In this document: in pieces, positions 1 through 5,520 of the stretch
Layout: the number at the start of each line of letters is the position of its first letter
How positions within the stretch are numbered: the stretch's first letter is position 1
From: Prevotellaceae bacterium UBA1787
Lineage (GTDB): Bacteria > Bacteroidota > Bacteroidia > Bacteroidales > Bacteroidaceae
Direction: 5' to 3'
NCBI GenBank assembly: GCA_002315195.1
Contig: DCGD01000040.1
Span: 16,472-23,323 of the forward strand
DNA: 6,852 nucleotides
Translations under genes and position numbers: made by a program
Notes under the pieces: generated by a model
Database searches by the model: none
What the model saw: the letters and a program-made list of their open reading frames with translations, nothing else
What the model was told of the DNA's origin: nothing

Positions 1-2841
1 GACCTCTTTGTGAAGAAATTGAAGGAAATTGATCTGAAGACGCCGCGCAGTCATGCCGTTGAGAATATGGCTGATGCTTTGGCTGCTGCTGAGTCTTTGC
101 ATTATCCCGTCATGATACGTTCCGCATACGCACTCGGTGGTTTGGGTTCAGGTATCTGTCCGGATGAAAAGGCATTCAGAAATCTTGCTGAAAGCGCATT
201 TACATTCTCCAACCAAATTTTGGTGGAAGAGTCGCTGAAAGGTTGGAAAGAAATAGAATTTGAAGTTATCCGCGATGCAAATGATCGTTGTTTTACTGTG
301 GCTTCCATGGAAAACTTTGACCCACTGGGTATCCATACAGGTGAAAGTATCGTTGTCGCGCCTACTTGTTCTCTCACTGGCGATCAAGTGAAATACCTTC
401 AGGAAATCTCCATTTGCTGTGTTCGTCATTTGAACATCGTGGGAGAGTGCAACATTCAGTTTGCTTTCAATGCGGAAACCAACGATTACCGCATTATTGA
501 GGTCAATGCCCGCTTGAGTCGCTCCTCGGCGTTGGCATCGAAGGCAACGGGTTATCCCTTGGCTTTTGTGGCCGCCAAGATTGCGCTGGGCTACACGCTT
601 GACAAGATAGGCGAAATGGGCACGCCCAATTCCGCTTATGAGGCACCTCAACTGGATTACATGATATGCAAGATTCCGCGCTGGGACCTCACGAAATTTG
701 TCGGAGTGAGCCGTCTTATCGGTTCTTCCATGAAGTCCGTCGGTGAAATCATGTCCATCGGACGTTCGTTCGAGGAAATGATACAAAAGGGCTTGCGTAT
801 GATAGGGCAGGGTATGCATGGCTTCGTTGGAAACAATCATGTCAAGTTTGACAATCTTGATGAAGAGTTGACGAATCCTACGGATTTGCGTATATTTGCC
901 ATTGCACAGGCATTGGAGGAAGGATACACGGTGGATCGAATTGAGGAGTTGACGAAAATTGACCGTTGGTTTCTTGTGAGATTGAAACACATTGTGGATT
1001 TGAAACGTGAGTTGCAGCAGTATGACAAGTTGGAGGATATTTCAGAGGAAAAACTCCGCGAGGTGAAGGCTGCGGGTTTCAGTGATTTCCAAATTGCGCG
1101 TTTTGTGCTTGACCCTGCCGGCAGCATGGAAAAGGCGAGCCTTGACATGAGGCGTTTCCGTAAGAAACATGGTGTACTTCCCATTGTCAAGCGCATCAAT
1201 ACGGTAGCAAGCGAACATCCCGAACTTACCAATTATCTTTACTTGACTTACGGTACGAACGGTGACCATGACGTGGAGTATTACCGCAATGAAAAATCCG
1301 TTGTCGTTCTCGGTTCAGGTGCGTATCGCATTGGTTCTTCGGTGGAGTTCGACTGGTGTTCGGTCAACGCCATCAATACGGCGCGCAAGTTGGGCTATAA
1401 GTCCATTATGATTAATTATAATCCCGAAACTGTTTCTACTGACTATGACATGTGCGACCGCTTGTATTTTGACGAACTGACGGAAGAGCGCGTCCTGGAT
1501 GTCATAGATTTGGAACAGCCGAAAGGAACTATTGTCAGCGTGGGTGGACAGATACCGAACAATTTGGCAATGAAACTTTACCGGCAAGGCGTTCATGTGT
1601 TGGGAACTTCCCCTGTAGACATTGACCGTGCAGAGAACCGCGACAAGTTTTCAGCTATGCTCGACAAGTTGGGCATTGATCAGCCTGCTTGGCGCGCACT
1701 TACTTCATTCGATGACATCAAGGAGTTTGTCGAAGAGGTGGGCTATCCCGTCCTTGTACGTCCTTCCTACGTTCTTTCCGGCGCGGCCATGAATGTGTGC
1801 TATAATGAAGAAGAATTGCATCGTTTCCTTGAAATGGCTACCGAAGTGAGCAAGGACTATCCCGTTGTCGTTTCTCAGTTCATGCAGGAAACCAAGGAAA
1901 TAGAATTCGACGCGGTGGCAGACAAGGGTGATGTGGTTGAATATGCCATTTCCGAACATGTGGAATATGCAGGTGTACATTCCGGCGACGCCACCATGGT
2001 GTTCCCGTGCCAGCACATCTATTTCTCTACCGTAAGACAAATCAAGAAGATTGCCCGCAAGATAGCGAAAGAACTCAATATTTCCGGTCCGTTCAACATT
2101 CAGTTCCTGGCAAAAAACAGACAGGTGCGCGTCATTGAGTGCAACTTGCGCGCTTCACGTTCTTTTCCGTTCGTCAGCAAGATATTGAAGCGCAATTTCA
2201 TTGAAACGGCCACGAAGATTATGCTTGATGCCCCATACGAACGGCCGGACCGCAGCGAATTTGACATTGACCGTATTGGCGTCAAGGCATCTCAATTCTC
2301 ATTTGCGCGCTTGCAGAATGCAGACCCGGTATTGGGCGTTGACATGTCTTCAACGGGTGAGGTTGGTTGTCTCGGCGATGACCTTAATGAGGCTTTGCTC
2401 AATGCACTTATTGCCACGGGCTACCGCATCCCGGAGAGATCCATTCTTATCAGTTCCGGGGGGGTCAAGAGTAAGGTTGATTTGCTTCAGCCTTGTCGCT
2501 TGATGGTAAAGAAAGGATTTGATATATATGCAACTCAGGGTACCGCACGCTTTCTTGAAGAAAATGGCGTGAAAGCAACAGCGGTGTCATGGCCTGATGA
2601 GGAAGGGGAGAACAACGTGCTGCAGATGATAGCGAACCATCGTTTCGACTTGGTTGTGAATGTTCCAAAGAATAATTCAAAGCGAGAATTGACGAATGGC
2701 TTTAGAATCCGCCGCGCTGCAATCGATCACAACACACCGTTGCTCACGAATGCGCGACTTGCCAAATCTTTCATTGAGGCATTCTGTTCATACAGTTTGA
2801 AAGACATTAAAGTCAAGAACTGGCAGGAGTACAATGCATAG
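1..2841 (+). CDS. carB: Carbamoyl-phosphate synthase large subunit, 5'-truncated by window edge
   Basis: This cytosolic enzyme makes carbamoyl phosphate from bicarbonate, ammonia (passed from glutamine by the small subunit CarA) and two ATP, feeding pyrimidine and arginine synthesis. The frame is open from base 1; 946 residues are visible. By recalled alignment residue 40 (Arg in VMIRSAYALGG) matches E. coli Arg169, so about 130 N-terminal residues lie upstream and the full length would be near the usual 1,070. Domains in order: rest of ATP-grasp A (ENFDPLGIHTG; metal-binding EVNARLSRSSALASK), oligomerisation domain, second pre-ATP-grasp domain from about residue 433 (SGAYRIGSSVEFDWC), ATP-grasp B (EHVEYAGVHSGDAT; ECNLRASRSFPFVSK), and an MGS-like allosteric domain from about 813. 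Key motifs are intact, so it looks functional. The wording is closer to animal CPS than to E. coli CarB. carA is presumably upstream, outside the window. The GTG at base 10 is internal and not the start. The strong terminator downstream makes this the last gene of its unit. Confidence 0.97.
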   Translation, partial: DLFVKKLKEIDLKTPRSHAVENMADALAAAESLHYPVMIRSAYALGGLGSGICPDEKAFRNLAESAFTFSNQILVEESLKGWKEIEFEVIRDANDRCFTVASMENFDPLGIHTGESIVVAPTCSLTGDQVKYLQEISICCVRHLNIVGECNIQFAFNAETNDYRIIEVNARLSRSSALASKATGYPLAFVAAKIALGYTLDKIGEMGTPNSAYEAPQLDYMICKIPRWDLTKFVGVSRLIGSSMKSVGEIMSIGRSFEEMIQKGLRMIGQGMHGFVGNNHVKFDNLDEELTNPTDLRIFAIAQALEEGYTVDRIEELTKIDRWFLVRLKHIVDLKRELQQYDKLEDISEEKLREVKAAGFSDFQIARFVLDPAGSMEKASLDMRRFRKKHGVLPIVKRINTVASEHPELTNYLYLTYGTNGDHDVEYYRNEKSVVVLGSGAYRIGSSVEFDWCSVNAINTARKLGYKSIMINYNPETVSTDYDMCDRLYFDELTEERVLDVIDLEQPKGTIVSVGGQIPNNLAMKLYRQGVHVLGTSPVDIDRAENRDKFSAMLDKLGIDQPAWRALTSFDDIKEFVEEVGYPVLVRPSYVLSGAAMNVCYNEEELHRFLEMATEVSKDYPVVVSQFMQETKEIEFDAVADKGDVVEYAISEHVEYAGVHSGDATMVFPCQHIYFSTVRQIKKIARKIAKELNISGPFNIQFLAKNRQVRVIECNLRASRSFPFVSKILKRNFIETATKIMLDAPYERPDRSEFDIDRIGVKASQFSFARLQNADPVLGVDMSSTGEVGCLGDDLNEALLNALIATGYRIPERSILISSGGVKSKVDLLQPCRLMVKKGFDIYATQGTARFLEENGVKATAVSWPDEEGENNVLQMIANHRFDLVVNVPKNNSKRELTNGFRIRRAAIDHNTPLLTNARLAKSFIEAFCSYSLKDIKVKNWQEYNA

Positions 2842-2864
2842 ATTGTGGTAATAGTGAAAAAGAC

Positions 2865-2899
2865 AAAAGGGTGCGAAATTTGCGCCCTTTTCTTTTTTT
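2865..2899 (+). terminator. Intrinsic terminator of carB
   Basis: Left arm AAAAGGGTGCGAA (2865-2877) pairs with TTTGCGCCCTTTT (2879-2891), giving 13 pairs with two G-T wobbles, closed tightly at the top, then C and seven T (2893-2899). It begins 23 bp after the carB stop. Read on the minus strand the hairpin is also followed by a T-rich stretch, so it may stop transcription arriving from the opposing lipoprotein gene as well. Confidence 0.9.
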
Positions 2900-2941
2900 G
2901 CGAGTAATTTGCGTCCCCCTATTTTACAACTGAATCTTTCG

Positions 2942-2992
2942 TCTTGGTTCGGTACGTCGGATTTCATAAAAATCGAATTTTTATCTTGGTTC
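2942..2992. repeat. AT palindrome bracketed by a 9-bp direct repeat
   Basis: ATAAAAAT (2966-2973), loop CGA, ATTTTTAT (2977-2984) forms a perfect 8-bp inverted repeat. The sequence TCTTGGTTC lies on both sides (2942-2950 and 2984-2992). It sits in the 244-bp gap between the converging carB and lipoprotein genes, which otherwise holds the carB terminator, a weak hairpin and no credible gene. Function unknown; it could be a weak folded 3' end or a small insertion scar. Confidence 0.5.
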
Positions 2993-3031
2993 CAGCATAC
3001 AACGATTGATAATCAGCATACGTCTTTGAGA

Positions 3032-3054
3032 AAGAACATGTGGTGGTTGTTCTT
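3032..3054 (-). terminator. Possible weak hairpin terminator of the small lipoprotein gene
   Basis: AAGAACA (3032-3038) and TGTTCTT (3048-3054) form a perfect 7-bp stem with a 9-nt loop, 31 bp beyond the stop of the minus-strand lipoprotein gene. On that strand only a short TTTCTC follows, not a true T tract, so termination would be inefficient. Position is the main support. Confidence 0.3.
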
Positions 3055-3085
3055 GTCAAACATAAAGTGAAATACAAACTAAGAA

Positions 3086-3454
3086 CTATGGGATTTGAAT
3101 CCAGATGGTATCTCCATAGGATGTACCCATGCCGTTGGTGGCAAATGCTGCTACATAATATTTGGCAGTGTCAAGGCTGTCAACGGTTGCAGAAAAGTTA
3201 AAACCAATTTCCTTGGAATTGACCGAGAGTTTTTTGCCATTGTTTGTGCCATAGGCAAAACCGCACTTGGAAAGCGTGCTGTTGGGTGAAGCTGTAACGG
3301 CCCCGGTCATAGTGCAACTGTTACCATTCGCTATGGCGTTTACGGTCTTGACGGTAGGCGCGAAAGGCTGTTCTCCCGAGCGGTCTTCTCCTACGCAAGC
3401 CGCAAAGGCAAGCAGCAGGGTGGCAAAATAGGCTGATAGTCCAAATAATCTCAT
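3086..3454 (-). CDS. Small lipoprotein with a single Fn3-like domain
   Basis: A 122-residue predicted lipoprotein. Residues 1-19 form a signal peptide (MRLFGLSAYFATLLLAFAA) with Cys20 as the likely lipidated residue; the lipobox FAAC is slightly atypical at -3. Acidic residues after the cysteine (CVGEDRSGE) recall the export signal of Bacteroidetes surface lipoproteins, so an outer-surface site is possible. Residues 32-122 read as one beta-sandwich of the Fn3-like type common in Bacteroidales surface proteins: APTVKT start, CGFAYGT core strand, YYVAAFATNGMGTSYGD end. Such domains usually occur in longer proteins; here it stands alone, with no catalytic motif. The ATG at 3454 is preferred over the in-frame TTG at 3523, because the signal peptide begins at the ATG and a TAnnTTTG box lies between them. 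Function unknown; binding or structural is a guess. It is divergent from the next lipoprotein gene and converges on carB. Confidence 0.8.
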   Translation of the reverse strand: MRLFGLSAYFATLLLAFAACVGEDRSGEQPFAPTVKTVNAIANGNSCTMTGAVTASPNSTLSKCGFAYGTNNGKKLSVNSKEIGFNFSATVDSLDTAKYYVAAFATNGMGTSYGDTIWIQIP

Positions 3455-3471
3455 CTTTTCGTATTTTAGGG

Positions 3472-3479
3472 CAAAGGTA
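3472..3479 (-). promoter_or_regulatory. Putative -7 box of the small lipoprotein gene
   Basis: On the minus strand this reads TACCTTTG, an exact match to the Bacteroidetes -7 consensus TAnnTTTG, 17 bp upstream of the chosen ATG at 3454. This implies a very short leader. No TTTG was found at the usual 19-21 bp spacing upstream; instead an A-rich run (3501-3508 complement) lies there. Confidence 0.55.
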
Positions 3480-3510
3480 GATAAAAAATTGCTTTCGCGC
3501 TTTTTTTTAA

Positions 3511-3541
3511 GTCGAAAAGTCAAAGTGTCGAAAAGTCAAAG
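3511..3541. repeat. 16-bp direct tandem repeat, about two copies
   Basis: GTCGAAAAGTCAAAGT (3511-3526) is followed at once by GTCGAAAAGTCAAAG (3527-3541), identical over 15 bases, and by a run of eight T just before (3501-3508). It lies about 30 bp upstream of the leftward -7 box. Two abutting copies without spacers are not a CRISPR array. Slippage, or paired regulator sites, would explain it. Confidence 0.85.
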
Positions 3542-3701
3542 AGTTATTTCATGTCTTAACGATTTGCCTCATTGTTTGTGGAGTTTGTAAACCGTCGCTT
3601 TTGGTGTGTTTTATTGTCGTGATTGCAAGAAATGCGAGGTCTTGCTGCAAATTTCGTTGACTGCATCGTGGAATCCGGCAGTATTTATGGTGTGCTACAA
3701 G

Positions 3702-3745
3702 CAAACGTACGTTTGGCAAAGAACGCAAGATTTGTGTCAAACGTA
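3702..3745. promoter_or_regulatory. Perfect 14-bp palindrome plus a repeated half-site (possible operator)
   Basis: CAAACGTACGTTTG (3702-3715) is fully self-complementary. Its first eight bases, CAAACGTA, recur in the same orientation at 3738-3745, 36 bp (start to start) further on. It lies mid-way in the divergent intergenic region, about 60 bp upstream of the putative -33 element of the rightward lipoprotein gene. The shape suits a dimeric regulator, but no regulator gene is in the window, so the role is inferred. Confidence 0.35.
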
Positions 3746-3804
3746 AAGTTGGGTAGATGACGCTTGAAAGAGTCGAGTTTCACGAAACAAAATCACTGGA
3801 AAAT

Positions 3805-3835
3805 TTTGTCATGAAACGAATATTTGACAAATTTG
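3805..3835 (+). promoter_or_regulatory. Putative -33/-7 promoter of the lipoprotein-nitroreductase unit
   Basis: TTTG (3805-3808), a 19-bp spacer, then CAAATTTG (3828-3835), one base off the Bacteroidetes -7 consensus TAnnTTTG. The spacing fits the known 19-21 bp. Transcription would start near 3842, leaving a leader of under 20 nt before the ATG at 3860; this supports that start over the in-frame TTG at 3824, which lies inside the promoter. Confidence 0.45.
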
Positions 3836-3859
3836 CGATTGATATTAAACAATAAGAAT

Positions 3860-4477
3860 ATGAAGAATGTTTTATTTTTTGTGATGCTCTTGTCAGTATT
3901 ATTTGGTTGTACTCCTACCAAAAATTTCAATTGTGTTCTGCCTTTGCCGTCAGGGTTGGATGTAGAATCCTTAACAGACTGTACCGTTCCCGCCAGGTTC
4001 ACAGTGGATGACTTTAATTGGATGGGAGGTAATCTGTCTCTTGTCGCATACAATGAGGACATCTATGACGCATTGCAATTAAACCAAATGGAGGTTGGTG
4101 ATACTGTTTATTATGACGGTAGAAAAATAAAAGTAGAAACCATAGAAAATAAGGATGGAGTCATTACGGTGAATGGTGGACTTGACCAGGGTGGTTGTTG
4201 GTTTCAGGCATACGAAGGAGGAACATACAGAGCGTTTCAGTTTGATGACCATTCGCTATATTCAGAACTTGGAAAGGCCGTGCTGCCTCTTGCAGATAAT
4301 TTCATGATAATTGATTGTGGTGAGAATTTTGACGACCCTTCAGATACTGTCAGAACGAACCAAAAATTGTATCTTGAACAGTTGAAAAACCATAAGTGCG
4401 AATTCAATGAATTGAATACCAAGGTGGTGGTTGAAAAAGGAGTGATAACGGAAATTGAACGTAGGTGGATACCATAA
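3860..4477 (+). CDS. Predicted lipoprotein of unknown function, five extra cysteines
   Basis: A 205-residue protein I do not recognise. Residues 1-16 are a signal peptide (MKNVLFFVMLLSVLFG) and Cys17 is the likely lipidated cysteine (LFGC lipobox), so it should be anchored in the cell envelope. The mature part carries further cysteines at 25, 41, 113, 153 and 180; some may pair as disulfides. Segments such as VGDTVYYDGRKIKVETI and KDGVITVNGG suggest beta strands, and GGCWFQAYEGGTYR is a Gly/aromatic stretch that may be conserved. It has no catalytic motif that I can name. The coding sequence is visibly AT-richer than carB, a possible hint of different history. The ATG at 3860 is chosen over TTG 3824 because of the signal peptide and promoter position. 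No Shine-Dalgarno is seen, as is normal in Bacteroidetes. The nitroreductase gene follows after 14 bp, so the two are probably co-transcribed. Confidence 0.8.
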   Translation: MKNVLFFVMLLSVLFGCTPTKNFNCVLPLPSGLDVESLTDCTVPARFTVDDFNWMGGNLSLVAYNEDIYDALQLNQMEVGDTVYYDGRKIKVETIENKDGVITVNGGLDQGGCWFQAYEGGTYRAFQFDDHSLYSELGKAVLPLADNFMIIDCGENFDDPSDTVRTNQKLYLEQLKNHKCEFNELNTKVVVEKGVITEIERRWIP

Positions 4478-4491
4478 AGATAAATTGAAAA

Positions 4492-5010
4492 ATGACATTC
4501 AAGGAACTTTCACAACAGCGTAGTTCGGTTCGTGATTATTGTGGCAGAACTGTTGAAGAAGAAAAACTGGAGTATGTGTTGGAGTGCGCCCGGTTGGCGC
4601 CTTCGGCAGTCAATTTCCAACCGTGGAAAGTATATGTGGTAGGAACAGACTCAACGCTGCGCCAGAAATTGCAGGAATGTTATCCCAGGGATTGGTTCAA
4701 GACCGCGCCCATGTATCTTGTGTGTACCATTCTTCACGGCGCATCTTGGAAAAGACCACATGATTGCAAAGATCATGGAGACATAGACATAGCCATTCTA
4801 TCAGAGCATATCTGTCTTGCGGCGGCGGAGCAAGGACTTGGGACTTGCTGGGTGTGCAATTTTGATGCAGCAAGGTGTAAACAGATAATGAACCTTCAAG
4901 AAGACGAGGAGGCTGCTGTACTAATACCCATTGGATACGCTTCGGAACAGTATGTGCCTAAAGAGAAAAAACGCAAGAAATTGGAAGAAATTGTTGAAAG
5001 AGATGCCTAA
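4492..5010 (+). CDS. Nitroreductase-family FMN-dependent oxidoreductase
   Basis: A 172-residue cytosolic flavoprotein of the short nitroreductase type, expected to work as an FMN-binding homodimer using NAD(P)H; the true substrate cannot be read from sequence. Visible family marks: RSSVRDY (10-16), the usual FMN-phosphate contact; APSAVNFQPWKVYVV (36-50); a central helix with GDIDIAILSEHICLAAAEQGLGTCWV (split here as GDIDIAILSEHI, 96-107, and CLAAAEQGLGTCWV, 108-121); IPIGYA near 146-151; and the basic C-terminal KKRKKLEEIV, which in relatives also contacts FMN phosphate. The length is normal for the compact subgroup, with no sign of truncation. The ATG at 4492 is the only sensible start, 14 bp after the upstream lipoprotein stop, without an obvious ribosome site. 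It is likely transcribed with the lipoprotein. Native roles in this family range from quinone or nitro-compound reduction to flavin chemistry. Confidence 0.92.
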   Translation: MTFKELSQQRSSVRDYCGRTVEEEKLEYVLECARLAPSAVNFQPWKVYVVGTDSTLRQKLQECYPRDWFKTAPMYLVCTILHGASWKRPHDCKDHGDIDIAILSEHICLAAAEQGLGTCWVCNFDAARCKQIMNLQEDEEAAVLIPIGYASEQYVPKEKKRKKLEEIVERDA

Positions 5011-5095
5011 TGATGGGGGTGCTCGTAATGGAACTTTCTAATTCTACAAGTTTTGTGTTGTCAAGCGATGTATGAATTCCCTTGACTGGCTGTTG
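5011..5095. other. Convergent gap with a weak inverted repeat
   Basis: The nitroreductase and HHH genes converge here over 85 bp. The only structure seen is GTCAAG (5060-5065) with CTTGAC (5081-5086), a 6-bp stem with a 15-nt loop and no clear T tract on either strand. It may help end transcription, but no convincing terminator is present. Confidence 0.25.
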
Positions 5096-5512
5096 TTAGG
5101 GAGTGATGATGATGTGTTCTTTTAATCTTTCATAATCTTCATCCGTCATTCCGTATATTTTTTTGAAATCCTGTGCGCGGCGGAAATACCCACCCGCCGC
5201 TCTGTAATGGATGATGCGTCCCGCAATCCAGTATGGAAGTCCGAGCCTTACAAAAGTGGCGGAATCGGTGGTGTTTGGGTTGAAATCAAATGGTTCATTG
5301 TCATATTCCTTGATTGAACCATTTGATTTATGTTGAAGATTGTCAATGTAGTCAGATAAAAATTCCATTGTATCAGTGGACGTGTATGCCTCTTGTTCGC
5401 TGATTTTGTGCGAATTAAGCCAACCTACCCCAATGCAGAATGTCAGGAAAGTGATTGCCAAGGCAAGCAATCCCCGTTGTTCTGATGGCGGAATGTGTGG
5501 TAATCGTGGCAT
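5096..5512 (-). CDS. Membrane-anchored helix-hairpin-helix (ComEA-like) protein
   Basis: A 138-residue protein with a short N-terminal tail, one membrane helix (LLALAITFLTFCIGVGWL, 15-32), a polar linker (33-76) and one C-terminal helix-hairpin-helix unit (77-136). The HHH part aligns well with the ComEA DNA-binding domain: FNPNTTDSATFVRLGL, then IAGRIIHYRAAGGYFRRAQD, then FKKIYGM. The topology would put the HHH outside the cytoplasm, as in ComEA, where it binds incoming DNA; a role here in DNA uptake is only inference, since many Bacteroidetes HHH proteins of this kind are uncharacterised. As I recall, related Bacteroidetes proteins often have two or more HHH units and are longer, so this is a short form. 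The first hairpin reads LGLPYWIAG rather than the usual GIGPxxA. It starts 8 bp after the symporter stop on the same strand, suggesting an operon with translational coupling. The linker coding region holds a perfect 15-bp inverted repeat. Confidence 0.82.
   Translation of the reverse strand: MPRLPHIPPSEQRGLLALAITFLTFCIGVGWLNSHKISEQEAYTSTDTMEFLSDYIDNLQHKSNGSIKEYDNEPFDFNPNTTDSATFVRLGLPYWIAGRIIHYRAAGGYFRRAQDFKKIYGMTDEDYERLKEHIIITP
5283..5329. repeat. Perfect 15-bp inverted repeat, 17-nt loop, inside the HHH gene
   Basis: AAATCAAATGGTTCA (5283-5297) and TGAACCATTTGATTT (5315-5329) are exact reverse complements, separated by 17 nt. On the minus strand the arms encode the residues KSNGS and EPFDF of the linker between the membrane helix and the HHH unit. 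A 15-bp perfect stem in coding sequence is unlikely by chance and would fold in the mRNA. No T tract follows, so it is not a standard terminator. Confidence 0.92.
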
Positions 5513-5520
5513 AAATCAAA

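Larger units (their letters stand above)
3455..3859. other. Divergent intergenic region, 405 bp, no credible gene
   Basis: This gap separates two divergently transcribed lipoprotein genes. It holds a -7 box for the leftward gene, a 16-bp tandem duplication, a 14-bp palindrome with a repeated half-site and a promoter-like pair for the rightward gene. A 63-codon minus-strand frame (3549-3740) has only a TTG start, no recognisable domain and low-complexity composition, so I do not call it. The middle (about 3545-3700) shows nothing else I can name; a decayed gene or a dispersed genomic repeat are both possible. Confidence 0.6.

Noticed and set aside
148..990. A 280-codon minus-strand open frame opposite carB
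   Set aside because: It overlaps well-conserved carB coding sequence, shows no recognisable domain, and is rich in His, Arg, Cys and Phe as antisense translations of coding DNA usually are.
2201..2503. A 100-codon plus-strand frame inside carB
   Set aside because: It lies fully within the CarB ATP-grasp B and linker region in another frame; its Arg/Leu-rich, domain-free product is typical of an out-of-frame shadow.
3511..3541. CRISPR-like repeats
   Set aside because: Only two abutting copies, no spacers and no cas genes; a simple tandem duplication.
3641..3665. Attachment site, tRNA gene or riboswitch in the intergenic regions
   Set aside because: No cloverleaf, tRNA-end duplication or riboswitch consensus could be made out by eye in any of the gaps.
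3549..3740. A 63-codon minus-strand frame in the divergent intergenic region
   Set aside because: TTG start only, no signal or domain, and it runs across the palindrome; too weak to call a gene or a pseudogene.
3824..3859. Upstream TTG start for the cysteine-containing lipoprotein
   Set aside because: It would add 12 polar residues before the signal peptide and lies within the putative promoter; ATG 3860 gives a normal lipoprotein signal.
5283..5329. Invertible DNA switch of the Bacteroides type
   Set aside because: The arms are long enough but the segment between them is 17 bp, far shorter than known invertible promoters, and no recombinase gene is nearby.
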